From the NCBI GenBank assembly GCA_033717875.1, contig JADDKJ010000027.1, positions 1 to 47,850 of the forward strand: DNA of 47,850 nt. Direction: 5' to 3'. Below, piece by piece: positions 23,234 to 32,298 of this stretch (positions are counted from its first letter, which is position 1; each line of letters opens with the position of its first letter). Made by a program: the position numbers and the translations under genes. Below the pieces are notes generated by a model. It was given only the letters and a program-made list of their open reading frames with translations. It was not told where the DNA came from and did no database searches. The stretch is from SBBG01 sp033717875 (lineage in GTDB: Bacteria > Pseudomonadota > Gammaproteobacteria > Ga0077554 > Ga007554).

Positions 23234-24167
23234 GGAGGATCAGCGATTGATAGATTTTTTCTGTTAGCAAGGCGGGAAGCAGATACTTCAAATCCTTGAG
23301 TTGCCAATAACCTGCTTTTAACGCTTGCCGAAACAGTTTTTGAGAGGATGCCAGATCACGCTTCCAATAGGCTTTGTATCCCGCATCGAGCAGGCATTGA
23401 TGCCTGAGCGTCCGCAGGGTATCGGGCGGGATGTGCGAAACCAGCGCCGGGTTGCTACGAACGAAGTCCTGCCTCACCTGCCAGGCATTCAGCACCTGTT
23501 TCCATTTTATCGACGATATCTGGCCTTTATCATGCCACCGGTAAAAGGAAAGAACTTCCGGCACCCGTATCATCTTGCGCGTAACCGCCAGTATCCGTAG
23601 CCAGAGGTCGTAGTCCATGGCGCTGAAGCAGCGCTCGGAAAAACCGTTCACCGCATCAATGATTTCGCGCCGGATCAACGCGGCATGGATCGGCCATGGA
23701 CATCCTTTCAGGAATCGGGCCACCGGATCATCCTCTTCATATTTCGGGGGGACGTGAGGCTGCGTGCCCGGCGCGCCTTCTCCGAAATTTTGCCAGCCAC
23801 AATAGGCGAGATCGGTACGGCTGCTCATCATGGCGTCGTAAAGTTTCGCCAGGCAGTCCTTGTGCCAGAAATCATCGGCGTCCAGAAACGCGACATACTC
23901 GCCTTTGGCATGCTTGAGCGCCAGATTGCGTGCGGGATAAGGTCCTTTGTTTTCCTGGTGATATATCCTGATGCGCTCAGGATGGCGTGCTTCCAGTTGG
24001 CGCAATATTTCTTGCGAGCCATCTGTCGAGCCATCGTCGACCACCAGCAATTCAACATGGCCATGGGTCTGATTCAATACGCACTCAACCGCTTCCTCAA
24101 CGAAAGAAGCGGCGTTGTAACAGGGCATGATGACGCTGATGTGGCCGGGGATGAAAGTCTTGGTCAT
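23220..24167 (-). CDS. Family 2 glycosyltransferase
   Basis: A 315-residue GT-A glycosyltransferase. HISVIMPCYNAASFVEEAVECVL and VVDDGSTDGSQEIL form the nucleotide-sugar site, ENKGPYPARNLAL the next conserved element, and FLDADDFW the metal-binding motif. The ATG at 24167 is chosen because it overlaps the stop of the asparagine synthase gene (ATGA) and begins family homology; the longer upstream frame is a shadow. The C-terminal third (YKAYWKRDLASSQKLFRQALKAGYW) is helical, as in many O-antigen glycosyltransferases with TPR-like tails. Confidence 0.87.
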   Translation of the reverse strand: MTKTFIPGHISVIMPCYNAASFVEEAVECVLNQTHGHVELLVVDDGSTDGSQEILRQLEARHPERIRIYHQENKGPYPARNLALKHAKGEYVAFLDADDFWHKDCLAKLYDAMMSSRTDLAYCGWQNFGEGAPGTQPHVPPKYEEDDPVARFLKGCPWPIHAALIRREIIDAVNGFSERCFSAMDYDLWLRILAVTRKMIRVPEVLSFYRWHDKGQISSIKWKQVLNAWQVRQDFVRSNPALVSHIPPDTLRTLRHQCLLDAGYKAYWKRDLASSQKLFRQALKAGYWQLKDLKYLLPALLTEKIYQSLILHADK

Positions 24168-26026
24168 GAAGGTGATTTTATCAAGCATGCACGCATTTCG
24201 GGGATACGGTGCAATAAGGTGTATGCCCAGCGGCGATTGTCTTGGATATGGGGTTGTTGCAGCAGCGGTACCTGCTTCCAGGCTGAAAGCCCGGGATGGT
24301 GGCGCAGCCAGCGCCACGTCGGCACGACAAACCCTGTCTTGGGGCGTTGCAAGACCCGGTCCGGCAAGGGACAGGACAGGGTTTGCGGGAGCAAGGCTTT
24401 GCCTGTGCCTAGTCGTCCGCTGGCGGCCAGGCCGATCACGGCTTCGGTCAGGACACTATCGACCAGAGGCACGCGGATTTCCAGCGAATGCGCCATGCTT
24501 ACCCAATCGGAATCACGCAGCAACTGGTTGCGCATGTAACGCACGGATTCCAGGCAAGCGACTTGCTGGAAATCATTGAGATGCTCCAGGGATTCTTGAT
24601 ACGCGGTATCTTCTTCCGCCAGTGATCGCATCCCGGCGGTGATGAAATCACGGTCCAGCATGGCGGAGAGTTCCCAGGGCATGAACACGCCTTTGGCCAA
24701 ATGATAGGCGCCCTCGGGCGTCTTGCCGTATTGAGGAATGCCCGCGTCGTTGGCTGGCCATTTGAACCAGGCGCCCAATCGGGTATGCAGCTTGCGATAT
24801 AACGGTGCGCAGTGGTTCCATGGGGAGCGTCGTGCCTGTGTCATGAGGTCGGGCACTTTGCGGAAGGTGGCATACCCCCCGAGCAGTTCATCGCCGCCCA
24901 AGCCGGACAGCGCCACTTTCAGCCCCGCTTGTCTGGCGGCATGGCTGACCAGCCAGGTGTTGATGCCATCCACCGTGGGCTGATCCATGGCGGCGAAAAA
25001 GCGATCCAGCTCACGATCCAGCTCACCTGCCGGGAGGACAATGCAATGGTGCGTGACATCGAGATGGCGGGCAATATCCGCCGCCATCGGGCACTCGTCA
25101 TTGGCGGTGTTCTGAAATTCATCGAAGCTCAGAGTCAAGGTTTGCAGCGGCGCGTGCGCGGCTTCGCGCGCCAATCCCACCAGGGTCGATGAATCCAGTC
25201 CGGCGGAGAGAAAGGCGCCCACCGGCACATCGGCGAGCAAATGGGCTTGCGCGCTGTCGAGCAATTGCGCGCGCAGGTAATCCCGTTCTCCGCCTCGCGG
25301 AATCGCCTCTGACTGCGGGATTGCGCGTTGCATGACGGCGGAAATATTCCAGTAACGCCGGACACCGGTCATGCCAGCCGCGGTGATGATGAGCGTGCCG
25401 CCCGCGGGCAGCAGGCGGATGCCTCGATAGAGCGTGAAGGGTTCCGGCACCGAGCCCCACAGCAGAAACCCAACCGCGCCGCCGGGGTCGGGCGTGAGGT
25501 CGATTTGTCCTCCGGCTTTGAGCGCGGCGACCTGGGAAGCGAAACGGAAAGTATGACCGTCGTCGGCATAGTAAAGCGGCTTGATGCCGTGAGGGTCGCG
25601 CGCGAGAAACAGGTTGCGGGTATGGGCGTCCCACAGCGCGAACGCGAACATGCCACGCAGTTTTCCCACCATGGCCGCGCCGTCGCGGCGGTAAAGATGC
25701 AGCAGCACCTCGGTGTCGGAATGCGAGCGGAAAATCACGCCTTCCTTTTCGAGCATGGCGCGCAGCGCCGGGTAGTTGTAGATTTCACCGTTGAAGGTGA
25801 TGGTGTAACGGCCATCCGCGCTGTGCATCGGCTGTGCGCCCGCTTCGGTCAAGTCGATGATGGCGAGACGCCGGTGCGCCAGTCCAAGCTTCCGGTCATC
25901 GGACAACCAGAGTCCCGCCCCGTCCGGCCCACGCGCCGTCATGCTGTCGCGGGTTCGCAACAGCGCTTCCCTGTCTATCGGGGGCGCGTCAGATGAATAG
26001 GCGTAATGCCCGGCGATGCCGCACAT
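24164..26026 (-). CDS. asnB: Asparagine synthase (glutamine-hydrolysing), AsnB family
   Basis: A two-domain amidotransferase of 620 residues. The N-terminal class II glutaminase begins MCGIAGHYAY with nucleophile Cys2, and contains RRLAIIDL and FNGEIYNY. The C-terminal synthetase has the PP-loop SAGLDSSTLVG and the conserved SGLGGDELLGGY. In glycan clusters this family often amidates a uronic acid or a nucleotide-sugar carboxylate rather than making bulk asparagine, which fits this context but is inference. It is coupled on both sides: the upstream GT4 stop overlaps its ATG (TAATG), and it overlaps the downstream GT2 by 4 bases. Confidence 0.92.
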   Translation of the reverse strand: MCGIAGHYAYSSDAPPIDREALLRTRDSMTARGPDGAGLWLSDDRKLGLAHRRLAIIDLTEAGAQPMHSADGRYTITFNGEIYNYPALRAMLEKEGVIFRSHSDTEVLLHLYRRDGAAMVGKLRGMFAFALWDAHTRNLFLARDPHGIKPLYYADDGHTFRFASQVAALKAGGQIDLTPDPGGAVGFLLWGSVPEPFTLYRGIRLLPAGGTLIITAAGMTGVRRYWNISAVMQRAIPQSEAIPRGGERDYLRAQLLDSAQAHLLADVPVGAFLSAGLDSSTLVGLAREAAHAPLQTLTLSFDEFQNTANDECPMAADIARHLDVTHHCIVLPAGELDRELDRFFAAMDQPTVDGINTWLVSHAARQAGLKVALSGLGGDELLGGYATFRKVPDLMTQARRSPWNHCAPLYRKLHTRLGAWFKWPANDAGIPQYGKTPEGAYHLAKGVFMPWELSAMLDRDFITAGMRSLAEEDTAYQESLEHLNDFQQVACLESVRYMRNQLLRDSDWVSMAHSLEIRVPLVDSVLTEAVIGLAASGRLGTGKALLPQTLSCPLPDRVLQRPKTGFVVPTWRWLRHHPGLSAWKQVPLLQQPHIQDNRRWAYTLLHRIPEMRACLIKSPS

Positions 26027-27186
26027 TAGCGCAACCTATCCTGATAGAACGCTGCGATCCGCTCGGCAATGTGTACCCAGCGATAAGGTTCGGGTTTGGC
26101 CCGGATGGCATCGGCATCGAAGCGGTCGCGGCCTTCGAAGTATCGCACCAGCGCGGCTTCGATGCCATCGGCATCGGGCGTGTCCACATAAATGCCGTTT
26201 TCGCCGTCCACGACATAGTCCCGCATGCCGCCGTCGCGTGAGGTGAGCACGGGTACGCCGCAGGCGTTGGCTTCGAGAAAGACGATGCCGAAACCTTCGA
26301 AATTCCTTGCCTCGGAATAGGAGACGAGGATGAACAGGCCAGTGTTGTTATAGAGATCGAGCAGTTCCTCGTCTGTCTTGCGCCCCGCAATGGCGACGCG
26401 GCCGGTCAGCCCCAGATCGCATATCATGTTTTCCAGTTCGGACTTGTAACTGCCGGTGACGGTGCCGCTGACGATCTGATAGTGAAAATCGTAGCGATCT
26501 TTCAGGTGTCCAAGCGCGGCGATGACGTTATGCACGTTCTTGATGCGGTCGTGTTCATCCAGGCGAGTCACTGTGAGCAGGCGGGTGCGTGCATGGCGGC
26601 CGGGGCGCGGGGCAAAGAAACGTTCGGATACGCCCGGCGGAATGACGATGGATTTCTCCGCCGCGCCACGATAGCGTTCGCCGAAACGGTCACGTGTGAA
26701 GCTGCTGACCGTGACAATGCCGGCGAGTTTGTTCACGGCTTGCTGGTAAACATGACGATTGTAAATGGTTTCGATGGGGTTGTTCGCCGTGTCCACAGCC
26801 GATTTGATGCGATTCGGCAGCCGCCACAGCAGATGGCGCGTCAGGGCATCACGGCCGGGAAGACGCATCCGCAACTGGAAACTGAAGCCGTCATCGCCAT
26901 GCACCGTCGCGAAGACGTTGCGTCGATGCAGCGCCAGCGGCGCATGGTAGAAAAACAGCGAGTGCCACACGTCCATATCATGCTGAAGCAACACCGAGAT
27001 ATCATGTTCCAGTTTACGGGTGAGGATGGGATGCAAGCGGTACGCCGGGTCTTCCAGCGCGCCGGGAATGGAAAAGACGTGGACTTCGTGGCCAAGGCTG
27101 CCCAGTGCGTGCGCCAGCTCATAACAATACAGATTGGCGCCGCCGATTTCCGGCATAAAAAAGGGGGCGATCAGACCGATTTTCAT
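26026..27186 (-). CDS. Family 4 glycosyltransferase
   Basis: A GT-B fold glycosyltransferase of 386 residues. The N-terminal Rossmann half starts MKIGLIAPFFMPEIGGANLYCYELAHAL, with the Gly-rich acceptor loop. The C-terminal half has TVTRLDEHDRIKNVHNVIAAL and the retaining GT4 nucleotide-binding signature E-x7-E in EARNFEGFGIVFLEANACGVPVLTS. The start at 27186 begins this homology. There is a 40-base gap to the preceding 560-residue gene. Probably a peripheral membrane enzyme on the cytoplasmic face adding a sugar to a lipid-linked chain. Confidence 0.88.
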   Translation of the reverse strand: MKIGLIAPFFMPEIGGANLYCYELAHALGSLGHEVHVFSIPGALEDPAYRLHPILTRKLEHDISVLLQHDMDVWHSLFFYHAPLALHRRNVFATVHGDDGFSFQLRMRLPGRDALTRHLLWRLPNRIKSAVDTANNPIETIYNRHVYQQAVNKLAGIVTVSSFTRDRFGERYRGAAEKSIVIPPGVSERFFAPRPGRHARTRLLTVTRLDEHDRIKNVHNVIAALGHLKDRYDFHYQIVSGTVTGSYKSELENMICDLGLTGRVAIAGRKTDEELLDLYNNTGLFILVSYSEARNFEGFGIVFLEANACGVPVLTSRDGGMRDYVVDGENGIYVDTPDADGIEAALVRYFEGRDRFDADAIRAKPEPYRWVHIAERIAAFYQDRLR

Positions 27187-27226
27187 GGGTGTTGTCGTCA
27201 ATATTACGTGCGCAGTATAGCAAGTT

Positions 27227-28909
27227 TCAGGCCGTGGAAGCGGGGGGATGCGCGAGCGCGGCTTCAGCGTTGACACCCAATGAGGAAGGCGGCAGGCCCA
27301 TGTTCATGGCCTCCAGATCGGCGCAGGCTTCCGCATACCAGTTATGGTATTCGGCATGGTTGGGGAATTCCCCGCACAAATGCCATAAAGCCTCAGCCCA
27401 GAAACCCAGCGCATAGCGCTCGTATTTCAACTCTTTCCAGCGTCCACGCACGCCGCTGGTCTGCGCGAATTGCGCGGCCGCGCTGATGGCCGCATCGAAT
27501 CCGGTACCGCCGAAGCGTCGCCGGGCACGCACCAGGTCCATGAGATTGACGGTGTGATAGTGAAACGCCCAACTGCCCAGCCCTAAATGTCGATCGATAT
27601 AGCCCCCCGGCATTGCCAGGCGCGGAAAACGGTTCTTGATGTGGTACAGGTTGGGGATGAATATCTGCCAGCCGATGCGTTTCCACAGGCGTTGCCACAA
27701 CGGCAGGCGCATGGCCTGTGCGCTGGACAGCAGTGTCAGATTGATGGCTGAGAACAGTGCTCGATAAAGCCATTCCGCGGATCTCAGCGCCAACACCGCA
27801 TGCGCACTTTTCACGCCGGAATCGACCAAGGGTGCGTATTGTGCATCGCCGGTCAGTTGACGGTAGCGATCGAGCGCGATCAGGATATCCAGGTGAGTGT
27901 TGAGTACCAGCATGTTGTGTGATGATTTGCCCAGTGCCCGCCCCGGCAGCCACTTGAAGGGCGCGGAGCTCATACCGGCCTCGGTCAATTCCAGCTCGTC
28001 GTGGTAGAACCATGCTCCCGCTTCGGTAGAGTCGTGCTTGTCCGAAATAAAACGCATGCCCCGCGCAAGGGCGTTCCGCACCACCGGGTCGTCAGCCTCG
28101 CTCAAGGTATCCATCATCAGATGCATAGCCGAACAATGCAGCCGGTAGTGGGATTCCATGCTGTCCGTCCACTCACCATGACGGAAACCGCCGTCCTCAC
28201 TCTGGCGTGATAACACCGACAGTAACAACTGGGTTTTCAGCAGTCCATATAGGCGCTTGCCCGTGGTGTGTTGCAGGCCGCTAAAAATCAGATGCAGCGC
28301 ATGCGCGTCGTTTTCCGAGCAAATGCGGCGCTTATGCGGCCAGGCGTAACGGTCTTCGTATACCCAGCCATTGATCAGATGGCGGTATAGATCGGCGGGT
28401 TTGCCATAACGGGTGTGCGAGCCAAGCAGAAAATAGCCTTGGGTTTCGACAGGCAGGGGTGTTCGTAACTCATCGACGAGGCGTGGATCGTCGAGTCGCC
28501 AGATCACCGCATCGAGCGTCCAATCTTCGGGGATGGTGTCAAAGGCGATTTCCACGCCGCTCGCGGCCAGCTCGAAATCGCTCCATTCGGCGCCGCGCTC
28601 TTCCAGGATGTGCCCTTGCGCACTGATGCGCCGCAGCGTCGCCTGGGGCACAGGCAGCCAGTAGCCAGGCTCAGCAGAATCGCGACCGTGCAGCAACCAC
28701 CCGCCGGCGGCGCAACGTTGCAGCGCGTAATTGCCATCCAGCCGCAAGCGAAGAGGCGCGGCGGCACGCAAGAAAACACAGTCCGCGCCCTCGAACGCAT
28801 CCCGCATCCATCGCATGCTGCCCGATTGAGCATGGCTGCGCTGCCCGTGAGCCACACGCAGATGCGGGTCACCCCCGGTAAAGAACGCTTTGATATCAAA
28901 TGCCGTCAT
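27227..28909 (-). CDS. Unrecognised 560-residue protein of the polysaccharide cluster (alpha-toroid-like)
   Basis: No family could be named. The N-terminal third is beta-rich (VFLRAAAPLRLRLDGNYALQRCAAGGWLLHGRD). From about residue 170 it is a long run of amphipathic helices with scattered Trp, His, Tyr and Glu (INGWVYEDRYAWPHKRRICSEN; RHGEWTDSMESHYRLHCSAMHL; GAWFYHDELEL), reminiscent of alpha/alpha-barrel glycan lyases, epimerases or hydrolases. There is no signal peptide. It lies between a GT2 (8-base gap upstream) and the GT4 gene, so a role in glycan modification is likely. Alternatives include a uronyl epimerase-like or unsaturated glucuronyl hydrolase-like protein; none is supported by a motif I recognise. 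Confidence 0.7.
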   Translation of the reverse strand: MTAFDIKAFFTGGDPHLRVAHGQRSHAQSGSMRWMRDAFEGADCVFLRAAAPLRLRLDGNYALQRCAAGGWLLHGRDSAEPGYWLPVPQATLRRISAQGHILEERGAEWSDFELAASGVEIAFDTIPEDWTLDAVIWRLDDPRLVDELRTPLPVETQGYFLLGSHTRYGKPADLYRHLINGWVYEDRYAWPHKRRICSENDAHALHLIFSGLQHTTGKRLYGLLKTQLLLSVLSRQSEDGGFRHGEWTDSMESHYRLHCSAMHLMMDTLSEADDPVVRNALARGMRFISDKHDSTEAGAWFYHDELELTEAGMSSAPFKWLPGRALGKSSHNMLVLNTHLDILIALDRYRQLTGDAQYAPLVDSGVKSAHAVLALRSAEWLYRALFSAINLTLLSSAQAMRLPLWQRLWKRIGWQIFIPNLYHIKNRFPRLAMPGGYIDRHLGLGSWAFHYHTVNLMDLVRARRRFGGTGFDAAISAAAQFAQTSGVRGRWKELKYERYALGFWAEALWHLCGEFPNHAEYHNWYAEACADLEAMNMGLPPSSLGVNAEAALAHPPASTA

Positions 28910-28916
28910 GGTTTTG

Positions 28917-29969
28917 TTATGAATTGTTTTTTTCGTTCAGTGCGGCGCGCTGTGCCGCCCATGCCCGGCTCCATGCGCGCACTTCAGCCGGGCAATCACC
29001 GAAGCGGCCATGCACATAGTCCATGATCCCCTGCCGTGTGGCCAGATACTCCAGGCGTGATCCACGCCCCAGCCAGGCTTGAGCATAATCCCGCATGGCC
29101 CAGACAAAACGTTTAATAAAGCCGACGCCGGGATTGGCGCTGACATGAAATTTGGGTGTCAGGCGCCGCAAATTCTTCGCCCATAGCCGCAGCCTTGCGG
29201 AAAGCGGTGCATACCGGCTGAACCACAGTAGTTCATTGCGGATGCTGAAATATGTGCGCAGCGGCGAGGATTCGCTGCCGAATGATGCCCCGATCTTGTG
29301 CCAGACTTTCGCCGCCGCGACCACCCTGTTGCGCCAGCCCGCCTTGCGGGCGCGGAAGCACCAGTCCACTTCTTCCCACACTAAAAAAAAACGATCATCC
29401 AGCAGGCCGATTTGCCGAGCGACCTCGGCACGGAAAAACAACGCCGCGCCGCAAGCGTAGTCAGTATCGTGGTCGACTGTGCCGAGGTTGGTTTCGCGCT
29501 CGCCTTGCCCCGGCCATTCCAGCCGCAGCAGAGACTCATTCCAGCGCGCGCCGTCAAACCAGACCTTATCAGGGTTATCGAAATACATCACACGCGCGCT
29601 GAATACCCCGGCATCAGGCGTACGCCGCGCCGCCTCGACCAGTTGATCAAGCAGATCAGGCGCCACCGTTGTGTCATTGTTCAGCACCAGCACAAAATCG
29701 GCACCCTTTTCCAGCGCATGGCGCGTACCTACGTTATTGCCCTCGGCGTAACCGAGATTTCGCCCGGTTTCGAGCAGCACGAGTGGATAGGAACCGCTGT
29801 AAATGCGCAATCTGACCAGCGAATCGTCCGTCGAACCATTGTCCACCAGGATGACCTGAAAATTCGGATAGGTGAGTGATTCGAGGGAGTGCAAGCATTC
29901 GAGCGTGTCGTCGGCGCCGTTCCAGTTGAGGAGGACGATGGCAACGTGAGGCGCTAACTGCGTATTCAT
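28917..29969 (-). CDS. Family 2 glycosyltransferase (rhamnosyltransferase-like)
   Basis: A 350-residue GT-A enzyme. HVAIVLLNWNGADDTLECLHSL and VDNGSTDDSL open the fold, and GRNLGYAEGNNVG with VLVLNNDTTV supplies the metal-binding Asp. This NWNG...GNN pattern is typical of rhamnosyltransferase-like family 2 members. EEVDWCFRARKAGW is the acceptor/base region. The start at 29969 begins homology and overlaps the WbsX-like gene stop by 4 bases. The upstream extension of the frame is a shadow. Confidence 0.88.
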   Translation of the reverse strand: MNTQLAPHVAIVLLNWNGADDTLECLHSLESLTYPNFQVILVDNGSTDDSLVRLRIYSGSYPLVLLETGRNLGYAEGNNVGTRHALEKGADFVLVLNNDTTVAPDLLDQLVEAARRTPDAGVFSARVMYFDNPDKVWFDGARWNESLLRLEWPGQGERETNLGTVDHDTDYACGAALFFRAEVARQIGLLDDRFFLVWEEVDWCFRARKAGWRNRVVAAAKVWHKIGASFGSESSPLRTYFSIRNELLWFSRYAPLSARLRLWAKNLRRLTPKFHVSANPGVGFIKRFVWAMRDYAQAWLGRGSRLEYLATRQGIMDYVHGRFGDCPAEVRAWSRAWAAQRAALNEKNNS

Positions 29970-31213
29970 TGTGGCGGAAGTCGATGCTTTAGATGCCACA
30001 ACAGGGTGACTATCATCGTGCGCATTCCCGAGAGTGATTCGGAAATGCGCCAATAGAAGTGTTTGAAACGGTTCGGTATATTGGGATTCGGGGCGGAGGA
30101 TGCGGCGGATCCGGCAGGCGCCGCCAGCAGCGCGTCGCGCGTCGCTTCCAGATAAGCGTGTCCCCATTTCTGATCGGGTTCCAGATGACAACCCTCGGCC
30201 CACTCATTCCAGGCGTTGATGAACACAATCTGCTCATCGCCTTGATGGCGTTGCCGGGTTCGGGCGACAATTTTACCGAGCCATTGTTTATAGATCGACG
30301 GTGCGGAACCAATGAAAATATTGGCGTTGACGCTGCGCCGCGCGCTATTGTCCCACATCGGGGAAACGCAGCGAAACCAGCGGTAGTTCGGCTCAGGTTT
30401 GGATAACATCCCCTGCACGGTGGCGGGATAAGAATATACCCGGCTGTCGCGGAAGGCGGCGGGAAACAAGTTAAGCTTACCCAGCAGGTTTGCCACACGG
30501 CCGCGAAACAGAATCTTCCCGGCCTTCGCTGGGTCGGGCGCAAACTCCACCGCCGCATCGAATCCGATGCTGCCGGGATCAATATCCCTCACGAAATTTT
30601 CCACACGCGCAAGATAGAGCCCCGGCAACCCAGCCTTCCTGGCTTCCTCTTGCCAGAGTGCCGCTGTTTTTGCCGGGTCTGGCAGGAGTTCGGTGCGATA
30701 CACCAGGAACAGCGGCTTGCCATCGATGCGGATATAGCGCGGGTCTTTGAATGCCGGGATCAGGCTGCGAATGTGCGCCAGGTCGTCTTCGAGACTGTAA
30801 TGTTGTTCCAATAACACATTACGCTCGCCCCCATCCCAAACGCGCGTCCAGTTTTCATTGGCCCAGCACAGACAAAATGGCAAATCGGGTTTGCCGCTTT
30901 CCAATACTTCATTGAAAGGCCGTTCCAGGATTCGACGGCCATTGAACCAGTAATGGTAATAGCAAAAGCCATGAATACCATACTGGCGCGCAAGCTCCGC
31001 CTGGGCTTCACGCACCTCGGTGAGGCGCAGATCATAGTAGCCCAGATCGGCTGGAATATGCGGCTGATAGTGATCGGGGAATTGAGGTCTGGCCTTCGCC
31101 ACGTTGCGCCATTCGGTAAAGCCACGCCCCCACCATTCGTCGTTTTCGGGGACGGGGTGGAATTGGGGGAGATAGAAGACGATTGTTCTTATGTCGCGAT
31201 GCGTATCGTTCAT
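29966..31213 (-). CDS. WbsX-like glycan protein (GH99-related TIM-barrel)
   Basis: A 415-residue protein beginning with TIVFYLPQFHPVPENDEWWGRGFTEW, the hallmark of WbsX-like proteins found in O-antigen clusters and distantly related to glycoside hydrolase family 99. Other conserved stretches are GFCYYHYWFNGRR, FCLCWANENWTRVWDG and FINAWNEWAEGCHLEPD. No signal peptide is visible. The biochemical role of WbsX in glycan synthesis is not settled; it may process or transfer sugar on a lipid-linked intermediate. It overlaps neighbours on both sides by 4 bases. Confidence 0.87.
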   Translation of the reverse strand: MNDTHRDIRTIVFYLPQFHPVPENDEWWGRGFTEWRNVAKARPQFPDHYQPHIPADLGYYDLRLTEVREAQAELARQYGIHGFCYYHYWFNGRRILERPFNEVLESGKPDLPFCLCWANENWTRVWDGGERNVLLEQHYSLEDDLAHIRSLIPAFKDPRYIRIDGKPLFLVYRTELLPDPAKTAALWQEEARKAGLPGLYLARVENFVRDIDPGSIGFDAAVEFAPDPAKAGKILFRGRVANLLGKLNLFPAAFRDSRVYSYPATVQGMLSKPEPNYRWFRCVSPMWDNSARRSVNANIFIGSAPSIYKQWLGKIVARTRQRHQGDEQIVFINAWNEWAEGCHLEPDQKWGHAYLEATRDALLAAPAGSAASSAPNPNIPNRFKHFYWRISESLSGMRTMIVTLLWHLKHRLPPQ

Positions 31214-32172
31214 TGCCTGCCATCCCTTCCAGGATTATGGTCCGCCGGCGTATTAAGCTTGATTATTGCCTGTTGGATAGGCCACGGGGTCTTTTGTCGG
31301 TAGATACGTCCCAGCTTCTTGAGTAGCCGCTTCCAGAGAGGAAGTGGCTCCATACCATATGATTTTCGCACCTCTCGCAGTTTTTTCTTGAGCAGTGAGC
31401 GCAATTCCGGTTCGTTGCGGGAAATCGTGCATTGTTTTTCCAGGGCGGCTCTGTAGCCTTCCCACATCTTTTCTCGGTTCTCTTTCTTGCCGCACACGGA
31501 TTCGTCGTGAAGGCGATAGATCGCAAATTTCTGCGGAACCCGCCGGACAACAGGCTTCAACCTGAATATCTGCATCCAGCAGTCCCAATCCTCGTGATTA
31601 GTGAGTGTTTCGTCGAATCGGATGCCATGTTTTGTGAAGAAACGGGCATCGAAGAGAAAGCAATGAGGAGGGATGCTGAACTGCGTCTCCCAGCGAGCGA
31701 TCAGATCTTCAAGCGGGTTGTCCATGATGAACTCGGGTGGTGGGAGGTTGTCTCGCGAAGCGGGCTTGTTGATGTCGTCTCGATCGCAGCACCTGTAGTC
31801 GGAGAAAGAAAGAGCAAGTGTGGATTCACAGTGCAACAATTCCGTTTGCACCTGGAGTTTCTCTGTCCCAATTAGGTCATCCGCATCCAAAAACTGAATA
31901 TAGCGGCCTCGCGCCTCGGCAAGGCCTTGATTCCTGGCAGATGATACACCTCGATTGGTTTGCTCCACATATCGTACCCGGTTATCGCGCAGGAGATAGT
32001 CTGCAACCACGTCGCGGGTGTTGTCCGGCGAGCCATCGTTTACGACAATGCACTCTAGCTCACGAAGAGTTTGATCAAGGACGCTATCTATGGCTTGCGG
32101 CAGAAAAGCAGCTTGCTTATAACAAGGGATGATAACCGATACTTCCACAGGATTTGTGGTCGAACTGTTCAT
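31210..32172 (-). CDS. Family 2 glycosyltransferase
   Basis: A 320-residue GT-A enzyme: VSVIIPCYKQAAFLPQAIDSVL, VNDGSPDNT, NRGVSSARNQGLAEARG and the metal-binding FLDADDL. NHEDWDCWMQI is the base region. Of the two in-frame starts, 32172 (MNSSTT) is preferred over 32181 because GAGG lies 9 bases upstream. Base composition is visibly lower in GC than in the genes further downstream in the operon, a feature shared with the adjacent methyltransferase, so this part may have been acquired separately. A 126-base gap separates it from the methyltransferase. Confidence 0.86.
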   Translation of the reverse strand: MNSSTTNPVEVSVIIPCYKQAAFLPQAIDSVLDQTLRELECIVVNDGSPDNTRDVVADYLLRDNRVRYVEQTNRGVSSARNQGLAEARGRYIQFLDADDLIGTEKLQVQTELLHCESTLALSFSDYRCCDRDDINKPASRDNLPPPEFIMDNPLEDLIARWETQFSIPPHCFLFDARFFTKHGIRFDETLTNHEDWDCWMQIFRLKPVVRRVPQKFAIYRLHDESVCGKKENREKMWEGYRAALEKQCTISRNEPELRSLLKKKLREVRKSYGMEPLPLWKRLLKKLGRIYRQKTPWPIQQAIIKLNTPADHNPGRDGRQ

Positions 32173-32298
32173 TCCGTGCATCCTCGCTTTATTTTATATC
32201 GTTATGCATTAAGGGTTATGTAAAAAGAAGTGACTGGATTTACTCGGCTTACCCGCGGGTTGTTGTCTGACTCCTTGGGGCCTTGCTGTATAAGCTAT

